In this document: positions 1 to 8,099 of the stretch, one piece after another
Numbering within the stretch: position 1 is the stretch's first letter
Layout: the number at the start of each line of letters is the position of its first letter
Assembly: GCA_903917305.1 (NCBI GenBank)
Contig: CAIXAA010000313.1
Coordinates: 1 to 8,099 of the forward strand
Direction of reading: 5' to 3'
Origin: an uncultured Myxococcales bacterium
GTDB lineage: Bacteria; Myxococcota_A; UBA9042
Length of the DNA: 8,099 nt
Made by a program: the position numbers and the translations under genes
The notes under the pieces: generated by a model
What the model was told of the DNA's origin: nothing
The model's input: the letters and a program-made list of their open reading frames with translations, nothing else
Database searches by the model: none

Positions 1-395
1 ACGCCGGACAACCGCCTGAAAGCGTGCTGGAAGCGACGACGGCGGCGGCCAAGACGTGCCCAGGCCATGCCGTGGTCGACCATTTTGCCGGCAGCGCGCT
101 CGTGAAGGCCGGTCGGCTGGTGGAGGCCGAGACGGCGTTTGCACGGGCGATCGCCGCCGCGCCAGGCTATGAAGCGCCGCAGTTCAACCTGGGAATCCTC
201 ATGCTTTTACAGAAGAAAGGCCAAGCGGCGCTGCCGGTCTTCCAGGCGCTCGCGCTGCACTCGCCGGACAAGCCCGAGCTGTTCGTGGCGCTGGGGCAGG
301 CGCAGGCGCTGCTGGGGCACGACGCGGAGGCCAAGGCGGCGTGGTGCCGGGCCAAGAAGCTGGGGAGTGCGGACGCGGCGCGGCTCTGTCCGTAG
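1..395 (+). CDS. TPR-repeat protein, C-terminal part (5' end outside window)
   Basis: The frame is open from base 3 to the TAG at 393-395, so this is the tail of a longer gene. A GTG at 24-26 is a possible internal start, but nothing marks it as the real one. Three tetratricopeptide units of 34 residues each follow one another without gaps, at about 75-176, 177-278 and 279-380. Each fits the TPR consensus: small residue/Gly at position 6-8, Ala near 18-20, Pro near 30 (for example the end AIAAAPGY in unit 1 and FNLGILMLLQ at the start of unit 2). TPR arrays form helical scaffolds for protein contacts. The partner cannot be read from here. The protein ends soon after the third unit with ADAARLCP. 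The next gene starts 76 bases downstream on the same strand, so cotranscription is possible. TPR assignment is firm; cellular role and full length are unknown. Confidence 0.85.
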   Translation, partial: AGQPPESVLEATTAAAKTCPGHAVVDHFAGSALVKAGRLVEAETAFARAIAAAPGYEAPQFNLGILMLLQKKGQAALPVFQALALHSPDKPELFVALGQAQALLGHDAEAKAAWCRAKKLGSADAARLCP

Positions 396-471
396 CGCCC
401 GCGCTTTGCGCCGATGCTGGTCTGTGCGATGCTCCATCGTCTCCGGCAGTTCTGCGCCGCAGCGGGTGTCC

Positions 472-3400
472 ATGTCCCTTTCCTCCATTGCCAGACACCC
501 GATCGCCTTGCTGTTGCTCTTCCTGGCCAGCTGCAGCAGCGGCTCGACCGCGACCTCCGGCGTGGGCGCCAGGGCCGACGCGGCCGTGGACGTCGAGGGG
601 CCCAGCGACCTCTCCGGCCTGTCCGGGGACGCCGCGGCCGACCAAGCGGATGTCGCCACAACGGAATTGCCCGCAGCCTCCTGCCCCGGCGGCGCACGCT
701 GCCCCTGCACGAGCCACGGCGACTGCGACGGCGGCATCTGCCTGGAGACGTCCGGCGGCCACATCTGCGCCGCGGCGTGCTCGGGCGAATCGGGCTGCAC
801 GGAGGTCGAAACCTGCACCGCCTACGCGACTTCCGGCGGCGACTTCGTGACCGTGTGCGTGCCGCGCTGGGTCACGCTGTGCGCGCCGTGCCGCAGCGAC
901 GCGGAGTGCCAGGCCGCGGTCGGCAGCGGCAATCCGGCGTGCTACGACGGTGGCGCCGCGGGCTCCTTCTGCTCGGCGCCGTGCGGCGCGAAGATCACAT
1001 GCCCGAATGGCTTTTCCTGCGAGGGAACGCCGCCGCGCTGCGTCCCCGCGGCTGGCGAGTGCCCGTGCAGCGCCTGGGCGGTCGCGCACGCCCGCGCCAC
1101 CGACTGCACGCGCAGCAACGGGGTCGGCACGTGCAAGGCCGTCCGCACCTGCGCGCAACCTGGCCCGCTGCCCGCGTGCAGCGCCGCGCAAGCCAGCCCG
1201 GAGACGTGCAACGGCGCCGACGACGACTGCGACGGCCTGACCGACAACGGCGCCGACGCCGCGTGCAGCGACAGCGACCCGTGCACGCAGGACTTCTGCG
1301 AGGGTGGCGGCTGCAAGCACGCGAGCGCGGTCGTCTGCGGCGACGGCGTGTGCATGGACAAATGCGGCGAGGCGCCGGCCAGTTGCTCGGTCGACTGCCA
1401 CGTGTGCGGCGACGGGTCGTGCTCGCCCGGCGAAGGGCCTCAAGCTTGCCCGCAGGATTGCTGCGGAAGTTGCGGCGACGGCAAATGCACCGGCTACAGC
1501 TGCGGCGAGGACAACGCGAAGAACGCGGCGTACTGCCCGGCCGACTGCGGCACGGCGTGCGGCAACAAGGTGTGCGACAAGGGCGAGAGCCCTTCGACCT
1601 GCGCCACCGACTGCGCGACGCAGGTGTGCGGCAACCACGTGTGCGAGGTCAGCGACGGCGGTCCCACCGCCTGCCCGCAGGACTGCGGCAACGCCTGCGG
1701 CAACTGCACGTGCGACAAGGGTGAAACCTTCGACACCTGTCCGACGGACTGCGGTTTTTGCGGGGACGGGACGTGCAGCCTGTGCGACGCGCTCGGCGAG
1801 ACGGCCAAGACATGCCCCAGCGACTGCGGGGACTTGAAGTTGATCGGCTGCACGCTGGCCTGGGGCCTGTTCTGCAAGGACGGCTCGCCGTGCACGGACG
1901 ACCTGTGCCAGCCGGGCACGGGCTGCACGCACCTCGCCAACAGCGCGGCGTGCGACGACGGCAACGTCTGCACGCTCGCCGACGAATGCACGCAGGGCAG
2001 CTGCGTCGGCACGCCGAACCCGTGCGATGACGGCAACCCGTGCACCAACGACTTGTGCGACCTCGCGACCGGCTGCCAGCACAAGCTGGCGCCGAGCAAC
2101 GCCTGCAAGCCCACGATTGCCGTGACCTGGCCGCCGCGTGCCGCGACGCTGGACGGCGCCGCGCAGGTGGAACTGGCTGGAACTGTGACGGATGCGGCGG
2201 CGAGCATCATCGCGCTGACCTTGAACGGCAGTCCCCTCGACGTCGATCCCACCGGCGCTTTCGTCGGGCAGATGCTGGCGGTGCCGGGTGCGAACGTCAT
2301 GGTGCTCGAAGCGACCGATGCGCTGGGCCAGAAGAAGAAGCACGTGCAGTCGTTCTTGTGGTCGACGCAGTGGCACAAGCCGGTGTGGGGCGACCACGAC
2401 CAGGGCATCCTGGAGCCGGGGCTGGCGTACCGGCTGGGTCCGGCGGTGCTGGATGATGGCGTGCACACGCTGCCAGCGAACGACATGGCGACGGTGATGG
2501 AGCAGAGCCTTCAGGGCATTGATTTCTTCGCGGCGCTGCCCAACCCGGTGGCGACGGTGGCCGGCATCAAGATCGTCCCGACCAAGGCGACGCTCGGATC
2601 GCCGATCGTGACGCTCACGCCGGGGGACGGCGTCTTGCACATGTCCGCCGTGTTCAAGAATCTTTCCGTTGACTTGACCGCCTCGCAGTTCGTCGTCATT
2701 CTCCTCACGGCCAGCGTCCATGCAACGGCCGATTCCTTCACGTACACGGTCGATCTCCTACCGGGCGTGGACGCAACGCACGCCGCGACGATGACCGCAG
2801 TGAATGCGACGGCGGCGATCCAAGGCATGTCCGTGACTGGTACCGACATGCTCGGCAACGTCGCTGCCGGCTACGCGCCTTCCTACACGCCCACGATCAC
2901 CCAGGCGGCCCAGCAGGCTGCGGGGCCCTACATCGAGACGTTCGTCGTCCCGACCGCGGCGACGGCGCTCAACGCGTTGGCCTGGAAGCTGCAGCAGCAG
3001 GTGCCCAAGCCGGACGGTTCGGGCGCGACATTGCCCATCGACCTCTACAACGACGTGTCGGCCGTCACCGTGACGCCTGACGCGCTGACGGTCTGGCTGC
3101 GACCGCGCATCGCTGGCAAGCCTGCGATCGCGTATGAAAACCTGGGCATTCCGGATCGGCAGGGCTGCGGCGTGACGGAGCAGAAGGTCGTCACCCTGGG
3201 CGAAAAGCCGCTGGAGATGGCGATTGCCGACGACGCGTTCAATGAGCTGCTGTACGCGCTTTGGCAGGCGGGACAGCTGGAGTTTGAGGTCCCCGACGCC
3301 ATGCTGGCCGGCTTCGACGCCGCCAAGTACGGGATCACGAACTTGAAGCTGGTGGTCAGCGGCATGGTCGCTCCGACGATCTCGGATTGCGCTGGCGGCA

Positions 3401-3810
3401 CGTTGCTGGCGCAGGTCGGCGATTTCCGCATCCAGGCGAGCCTGCAGATGAACGGACAGCCGATGAATGCGACGGTGTACGCGTCCTTTGGCGCGGGCAC
3501 GTCGGTGACGGCGGCGGACGGTCAAGTGAGCCTGGGATTCAGCGGCTTGAAGGCGATCGAGCTGCAGGTCGACGTCGCGCAGGACGCGCTGGTCGGCAAC
3601 GAGATCGTGTTCGAGACGCTGGTGAAGAGCTACATGCTGCCGAGCTTGCTGGTCAAGCTGGGCGGCAAGAGCCTGGGCGCGTTTCCGGTGCCGGGGCTGG
3701 ACTTGTCGGGGCTGACGAAGTCGGCGCCGGGGACGCAGGTGCTGGATTTCGCCATCGAGGGGTGGCAGCGGGCGGCGGGGAATTCGGTCGTGCAGGGGCA
3801 TGTGAAGTAG
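472..3810 (+). CDS. Multidomain Cys-rich surface lipoprotein with MopE motif, Cys repeats, Ig-like domain and TULIP-like C-terminus
   Basis: This 1112-residue protein is probably anchored in the outer membrane. The ATG at 472 is chosen because it places a lipoprotein signal at the N-terminus (ALLLLFLASC, lipobox Cys21, then Ser-Ser). The frame is open further upstream, but that part is Arg-rich non-coding translation. A GTG at 466 is a near alternative, and no strong ribosome site is visible. In order: Asp/Ala-rich linker 22-70; 27-Cys stalk 71-260 ending in a MopE-type motif (C246-N-G-A-D-D-D-C253-D-G); one CxDxxPCTxDxC unit at 265-283; seven CGxxxC...C..DC units at 289-452; three more CxDGxxC units at about 468-537; Ig-like domain 546-630; and a 482-residue C-terminal domain with only two cysteines. 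I count about 78 Cys between residues 71 and 545, so folding must depend on periplasmic disulfide formation. Function is not recognised. A surface adhesin or ligand-binding role is inference. Confidence 0.93.
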   Translation: MSLSSIARHPIALLLLFLASCSSGSTATSGVGARADAAVDVEGPSDLSGLSGDAAADQADVATTELPAASCPGGARCPCTSHGDCDGGICLETSGGHICAAACSGESGCTEVETCTAYATSGGDFVTVCVPRWVTLCAPCRSDAECQAAVGSGNPACYDGGAAGSFCSAPCGAKITCPNGFSCEGTPPRCVPAAGECPCSAWAVAHARATDCTRSNGVGTCKAVRTCAQPGPLPACSAAQASPETCNGADDDCDGLTDNGADAACSDSDPCTQDFCEGGGCKHASAVVCGDGVCMDKCGEAPASCSVDCHVCGDGSCSPGEGPQACPQDCCGSCGDGKCTGYSCGEDNAKNAAYCPADCGTACGNKVCDKGESPSTCATDCATQVCGNHVCEVSDGGPTACPQDCGNACGNCTCDKGETFDTCPTDCGFCGDGTCSLCDALGETAKTCPSDCGDLKLIGCTLAWGLFCKDGSPCTDDLCQPGTGCTHLANSAACDDGNVCTLADECTQGSCVGTPNPCDDGNPCTNDLCDLATGCQHKLAPSNACKPTIAVTWPPRAATLDGAAQVELAGTVTDAAASIIALTLNGSPLDVDPTGAFVGQMLAVPGANVMVLEATDALGQKKKHVQSFLWSTQWHKPVWGDHDQGILEPGLAYRLGPAVLDDGVHTLPANDMATVMEQSLQGIDFFAALPNPVATVAGIKIVPTKATLGSPIVTLTPGDGVLHMSAVFKNLSVDLTASQFVVILLTASVHATADSFTYTVDLLPGVDATHAATMTAVNATAAIQGMSVTGTDMLGNVAAGYAPSYTPTITQAAQQAAGPYIETFVVPTAATALNALAWKLQQQVPKPDGSGATLPIDLYNDVSAVTVTPDALTVWLRPRIAGKPAIAYENLGIPDRQGCGVTEQKVVTLGEKPLEMAIADDAFNELLYALWQAGQLEFEVPDAMLAGFDAAKYGITNLKLVVSGMVAPTISDCAGGTLLAQVGDFRIQASLQMNGQPMNATVYASFGAGTSVTAADGQVSLGFSGLKAIELQVDVAQDALVGNEIVFETLVKSYMLPSLLVKLGGKSLGAFPVPGLDLSGLTKSAPGTQVLDFAIEGWQRAAGNSVVQGHVK
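1264..2082 (+). repeat. Two interleaved families of Cys-rich protein repeats inside lipoprotein 1
   Basis: Seven tandem units of the form CGxxxC...GE...C(P)xDC run from 1336 to 1827, each about 19-26 residues. They include CGDGSCSPGEGPQACPQDC and CGNKVCDKGESPSTCATDC. They are flanked by four units of a second type, CxDGxPCTxDxCxxxxGCxH, at about 1264-1320, 1873-1932, 1951-2004 and 2023-2082. The repeats are clear at protein level but diverged at DNA level, so they are old duplications rather than recent slippage. Such small disulfide-bonded units usually act as stiff spacers or binding surfaces in exported proteins. The Asp/Gly-rich loops could bind Ca2+, which is inference. Confidence 0.8.
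2362..3807 (+). other. C-terminal domain of lipoprotein 1, TULIP/BPI-like fold candidate
   Basis: Residues 631-1112 form a separate domain rich in alternating hydrophobic residues and poor in Cys, unlike the 78-Cys region before it. Two stretches resemble bacterial TULIP (tubular lipid-binding, BPI/LBP-like) sequences. One is a helix-like segment at 920-938 (DDAFNELLYALWQAGQLEF). The other is a terminal segment at 1066-1081 (GKSLGAFPVPGLDLSG), followed by a strand that ends in a VVQGHVK tail. The two cysteines (GCGVTEQ and SDCAGG) lie near each other and could pair. If correct, the lipoprotein would hold a lipid or hydrophobic ligand at the cell surface. The assignment rests on remembered pattern only; the fold could be a different beta-rich domain. 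Confidence 0.4.
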
Positions 3811-3926
3811 CGGCGCCGGGTTGCGCGCCCAAGGACCGCTGCCGCGCGTGCTGCTGCCCCAGCCCGGTGTGCGGGTCGCCCGGATCCTGCTTGACGCCGC
3901 CCCGCCGCAGCCGCAGCCTGAGCGCC

Positions 3927-5135
3927 ATGCCCACGCTTGCCCGCCTGAGCCTCGCCTGCCTGCTCGCCTTCGCCGCGTGTTCGCAGGACATTGCCGTCAG
4001 CGGCCCCCTGCTCGTCGTCGCCGCCAACGACACGTTTGCCGGCAAGCTGGCAAGCGACGTGCCCGCGCCAGGCGATGCGGCTGCCCTGCCCGACGCCGCT
4101 GCGCCAACGCCCGATGCCCATGACGCTACTGCGGATGTCGCGCCGACGTGCCCGGCTGGGCTGGAGCAGCCGACCGTGCTGGCTTCGCTGATCGACGGCT
4201 TCGATCCGCTGGCGTTGGCTGTGGGACCGGATGAAGTGTTCGTGGGCGTCGAGACGCAGACTTCGACGATGATGGACAACGCCATCCTCGCACTCGTGCC
4301 TGGCGCGAAGAAACCACAGACGGTTGTGTCCAGCGGCTGGGCGACTGTGTCCGTCGGCTGGGCGACCGGCGTGGTTACCGTGGCGGACGGGCAGTTGATC
4401 TGGCGCGGCCAACCGCCAGGCACGACAGACGCGATTGTCCAGGTGCTCAACCTGCAAGGAGGAATGACCGACGCGCTGCCGAATCCGCCGGGGACGTCCT
4501 TCGCGTGGGATGTCGCTGCCAACGCGAAAGGCGACGTCTTGTGGGTGGCGGGCAACACGCAGACGCCCCACTTCGCCCTCTCGCGCTGGCACGCGGGTGC
4601 GGGTGCGCAAGTGCTCGTGGAAGCGCCGCACATGGCGGAGCTCTTCGCGGATGACGGCGCTGCGTACTGGCGCGACCTCGACGCACAGCAGAACGTGACG
4701 TTCTTCGCCTACGACCTCGCGACCGGCAAACAGACGGTGGTTCGCAAGACGGTGTGGGCCGATGGAAAGCTCGCGGAGTTGCGCGGGATCGACGACGAAG
4801 CGCTCTACTTCGCCGACGTCCTGATGGACTCGGGTGGCACCGTGCAAGGCAACGACCCGGTGGTCGCCTGGCCCAAGACCGGTGGCGGCAAGCCGCTGAC
4901 GACCTACTCGGACCTCCTTGATGTGCAAAGGCTTTTCGTCGTCGACAGCACGCACCTGTACTGGGTCGCGCAGGCGGCGCAGGACCGGCTGATGCGCATC
5001 GCCAAGCACGGCAAGGGCGCGCCGGAACAGGTGGCGCAGGTGGAGGGCCACTGGATCACGGCCGTGGCGACCGATGCCTGCAACATCTACTGGGCGACCG
5101 AGAATCCCCCGCAAATCTGGGTGCGGCGGCGCTAG
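3927..5135 (+). CDS. Beta-propeller-like lipoprotein with YW repeats
   Basis: This is a 402-residue exported lipoprotein. The ATG at 3927 gives a short signal with lipobox FAAC (Cys18) followed by Ser-Gln. The frame is open upstream to 3387, but that overlaps the end of lipoprotein 1 and has no signal-like features. An Asp/Ala/Pro-rich linker covers about residues 43-74. From about 85 on there are six to seven repeats of roughly 45-50 residues with the pattern hydrophobic-D-D-x-x-h-Y/W-W, for example DDGAAYW, VDSTHLYWV and DACNIYWAT near the C-terminus. This is the layout of YW-type six- or seven-bladed propellers common in myxobacterial lipoproteins. The mature chain has only two cysteines besides the lipidated one, C75 before the first blade and C385 in the last. 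No catalytic motif is seen. It starts 116 bases after lipoprotein 1. Its stop lies 6 bases from the SOD stop on the other strand, leaving no room for a separate terminator. Confidence 0.9.
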   Translation: MPTLARLSLACLLAFAACSQDIAVSGPLLVVAANDTFAGKLASDVPAPGDAAALPDAAAPTPDAHDATADVAPTCPAGLEQPTVLASLIDGFDPLALAVGPDEVFVGVETQTSTMMDNAILALVPGAKKPQTVVSSGWATVSVGWATGVVTVADGQLIWRGQPPGTTDAIVQVLNLQGGMTDALPNPPGTSFAWDVAANAKGDVLWVAGNTQTPHFALSRWHAGAGAQVLVEAPHMAELFADDGAAYWRDLDAQQNVTFFAYDLATGKQTVVRKTVWADGKLAELRGIDDEALYFADVLMDSGGTVQGNDPVVAWPKTGGGKPLTTYSDLLDVQRLFVVDSTHLYWVAQAAQDRLMRIAKHGKGAPEQVAQVEGHWITAVATDACNIYWATENPPQIWVRRR

Positions 5136-5141
5136 ACCCGG

Positions 5142-5870
5142 TCAGCCGCGCAACGCCGCGTGCGCCTTCTGCGCGCGCTCCCAGCGTTTCTCGACCTCTT
5201 CCCACTGCACGTTCTGGAAGTACGCGTCGACGTACTTCGCCGCCGCCGCGCCGTAGTCCATCTGGTAGGCGTGCTCGTACATGTCCAGCACCAGCAGCGG
5301 CGTCGCGTTCGCCAGCGTCTGCGTGTGGCCGCCGGACCAGGCGATGCGCAGCTCCGCCAGGTGGAAGCTCCAGCCCAGCACGACCCAGCCGCTGCCGCCG
5401 GCCAACGCCATGGCGGCGCCGCGGAACAGCTCCTCCCAGCGCGCAAAACCGCCGAACGCGTTGCCGATGGCGCGCTCGATGTTGCCGGACGCCTTGCCGT
5501 TGCCGCCGAGGTTGCCGAAGTACAGCTCGTGCAGGACCTTGGAGTTGGCGAACGTCAGCTCGCGCTCGCGCAACCCGCCGATGACGAAGGCCGGCGTGTC
5601 CTTGGTCGTCGCCGCCAGCTGCTCCTCGACCTTGGCGAGGTTCTTGACCGCACCGGCGTAGTTGTTGTCGTGGTGCGACACGATGAGCTTCTCCGAGATG
5701 CCCTTCAACTTCTTGGGATCGAACGGCAGCGGCACCACGTCGTGCGCACCGGTCGGCGCGGGCGGATGTTCCGTCGGCCGCGGCGCCGCTTCCGCGGCCA
5801 TCGCCCGCTTGCCTGCCAGCAACACGGCTGAAGCGGCCGCCAAGGTTCCCAGCGCTTGCCTTCTGTCCAT
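5142..5870 (-). CDS. Tat-exported Fe/Mn-family superoxide dismutase-like protein with altered active-site second shell
   Basis: The 242-residue product belongs to the Fe/Mn superoxide dismutase family, which converts superoxide to O2 and H2O2. The N-terminus MDRRQALGTLAAASAVLLAG is a twin-arginine signal with likely cleavage after AMA (residue 25), so the enzyme should act in the periplasm after folding with its metal. Four metal ligands are in place: H66, H114, D196 and H200. GSGW (159-162) and Y117 are also present. Ungapped alignment with E. coli SodB across ISEKLIVSHHDNNYAGAVKNL puts Ala74 at the gateway Tyr34 position, Asn70 at His30 and Tyr71 at His31. The usual DxWEH motif reads DMYEH. 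The Fe-type Gln69 position is Ser110; His182 may occupy the Gln146/His145 position used in Mn or mycobacterial enzymes. Metal type cannot be settled. Family membership is certain; full dismutase activity is not. A good ribosome site precedes the ATG. Confidence 0.95.
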   Translation of the reverse strand: MDRRQALGTLAAASAVLLAGKRAMAAEAAPRPTEHPPAPTGAHDVVPLPFDPKKLKGISEKLIVSHHDNNYAGAVKNLAKVEEQLAATTKDTPAFVIGGLRERELTFANSKVLHELYFGNLGGNGKASGNIERAIGNAFGGFARWEELFRGAAMALAGGSGWVVLGWSFHLAELRIAWSGGHTQTLANATPLLVLDMYEHAYQMDYGAAAAKYVDAYFQNVQWEEVEKRWERAQKAHAALRG

Positions 5871-5875
5871 CGTCG

Positions 5876-5882
5876 TCTCCCT
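5876..5882 (-). promoter_or_regulatory. Ribosome binding site of the SOD-like gene
   Basis: On the minus strand AGGGAGA lies 5 bases before the ATG at 5870. It is a close match to the Shine-Dalgarno core, supports this start, and is the clearest ribosome site in the window. Confidence 0.7.
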
Positions 5883-5950
5883 GTCGCGCAGAACGCAGTC
5901 CGCCGTCGGCGTTTGCCGCAGCGGTTGGCGTTCGGGGTTCGGTCAGTGAC

Positions 5951-5969
5951 GGCCAAGGTGCACATGGCC
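5951..5969. promoter_or_regulatory. Imperfect inverted repeat in the divergent intergenic gap
   Basis: GGCCA at 5951-5955 is mirrored by TGGCC at 5965-5969, around a GTGCAC palindrome at 5958-5963. The inner palindrome is off-centre by half a base, so the repeat is not exact. It overlaps the tentative -10 of the SOD-like gene, as an operator would. In DNA this GC-rich such repeats arise often, so support is limited. Confidence 0.25.
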
Positions 5970-5983
5970 GCGCGCCGTGTCAA
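5955..5983 (-). promoter_or_regulatory. Tentative promoter of the SOD-like gene
   Basis: A perfect TTGACA reads on the minus strand at 5983-5978. A 17-base spacing puts a poor -10 candidate (CACCTT) at 5960-5955, which would give a leader of roughly 75-80 bases. The -35 match is exact but the -10 is weak, so this could be chance in a 186-base gap. It lies in the expected place, between the divergent SOD-like and lipoprotein 3 genes. Confidence 0.25.
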
Positions 5984-6041
5984 CTGGCCTTGCGCGCGCC
6001 TGCCCCGCAGCGTACGTTGCCGGCACCCGCGCCCTCCGCGC

Positions 6042-6050
6042 AAAGGCAGG
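6042..6050 (+). promoter_or_regulatory. Ribosome binding site of lipoprotein 3
   Basis: AAAGGCAGG ends 6 bases before the ATG at 6057. It contains two AGG cores and favours 6057 over the in-frame upstream starts, which would add an Arg-rich extension ahead of the signal peptide. Confidence 0.5.
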
Positions 6051-6056
6051 CCAGCG

Positions 6057-8001
<1,945 letters not shown>

Positions 8002-8018
<17 letters not shown>

Positions 8019-8099
8019 GCACTTGCGGCGCAAGGCGCGCCAGCCACAGCGCCCGCCCGGCCAGCGCGCCCAGCACCACGGCGCCGCCCGCCATCGACC
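8002..8099 (-). CDS. Probable C-terminus of a membrane protein (5' end outside window)
   Basis: The minus-strand frame entering at 8097 is open to a TGA at 8004-8002. It reads SMAGGAVVLGALAGRALWLA, then a short tail ending in PTTSG. Nearly every codon up to about 8035 ends in G or C, as in the real genes here, and the composition is that of a transmembrane helix. The other two minus frames are Arg- or Trp-rich and less plausible. The end overlaps the last 17 bases of lipoprotein 3, convergently. Only about 31 codons are visible, so no family can be named. It may also be chance. Confidence 0.45.

Noticed and set aside
427..439. CGATG/CATCG hairpin between the TPR gene and lipoprotein 1
   Set aside because: A five-pair stem with a three-base loop is too short to support a regulatory call.
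139..471. Upstream extension of lipoprotein 1 into the TPR gene
   Set aside because: It would bury the lipoprotein signal 111 residues inside an Arg-rich stretch and overlap the TPR gene in another frame.
414..1724. 436-codon plus-strand frame overlapping lipoprotein 1
   Set aside because: It is an Arg-rich out-of-frame translation of the Cys repeats, with no recognisable motif.
199..2721. 840-codon open frame on the minus strand
   Set aside because: It lies antisense to lipoprotein 1, its translation is Arg/Ala-rich with no domain, and such long open frames are expected opposite GC-rich genes. The plus-strand frame has a signal peptide and clear domains.
3812..3829. Hairpin GGCGC/GCGCC just after lipoprotein 1 as a terminator
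   Set aside because: The stem has only five pairs with an 8-base loop and no T-run; such stems are common in DNA of this composition.
3630..5114. 494-codon open frame on the minus strand under lipoprotein 2
   Set aside because: It runs across the end of one real gene and most of another, and is Arg/His-rich without any domain.
5148..5165. Hairpin GCGCA/TGCGC near the convergent stops of lipoprotein 2 and the SOD-like gene
   Set aside because: It has a five-pair stem, lies inside the SOD-like coding end, and has no T-run on either side.
5990..6018. TTGCGC and TACGTT with 17-base spacing as a promoter of lipoprotein 3
   Set aside because: Each hexamer matches only three of six consensus bases, no better than chance.

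Overview
The window is GC-rich with strongly G/C-ending codons. It carries exported proteins of a kind typical of Myxococcota and related former deltaproteobacteria: very Cys-rich outer-membrane lipoproteins with MopE-type CNGxDDDC motifs, and YW-repeat propeller lipoproteins. I infer a myxobacterium-like host. No rRNA, tRNA or other marker gene is present to confirm this.

Layout. Bases 1-395 hold the 3' end of a TPR protein on the plus strand. Three separate lipoprotein genes follow on the same strand. Lipoprotein 1 (472-3810) has a Cys-rich stalk, a block of Cys repeats, an Ig-like domain and a C-terminal domain that resembles a TULIP/BPI lipid-binding fold. Lipoprotein 2 (3927-5135) is a beta-propeller-like protein. 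Lipoprotein 3 (6057-8018) has the same Cys-rich stalk as lipoprotein 1, joined to a thrombospondin type 1 domain and a long polyglycine domain. A Tat-exported Fe/Mn superoxide dismutase-like gene (5142-5870, minus strand) lies between lipoproteins 2 and 3. It converges with lipoprotein 2 over a 6-base gap and diverges from lipoprotein 3 across a 186-base regulatory gap. At the right edge (8002-8099, minus strand) is the probable C-terminus of a membrane protein that converges on lipoprotein 3.

All five complete or near-complete products after the TPR fragment appear to be exported or membrane-located. The three lipoproteins share one plan: lipobox, an Asp/Ala-rich linker of roughly 40-55 residues, then a disulfide-stabilised head. 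Lipoproteins 1 and 3 are paralogous along a roughly 190-205-residue module with exactly 27 cysteines each in one-to-one register, but their C-terminal heads are unrelated. The window therefore looks like a cell-surface display locus built by swapping heads on a common stalk, with a periplasmic SOD-like enzyme embedded in it. No pathway linking these proteins is shown by the sequence. There is no stretch longer than 186 bases without a gene, and no mobile element, CRISPR array or RNA gene was seen.
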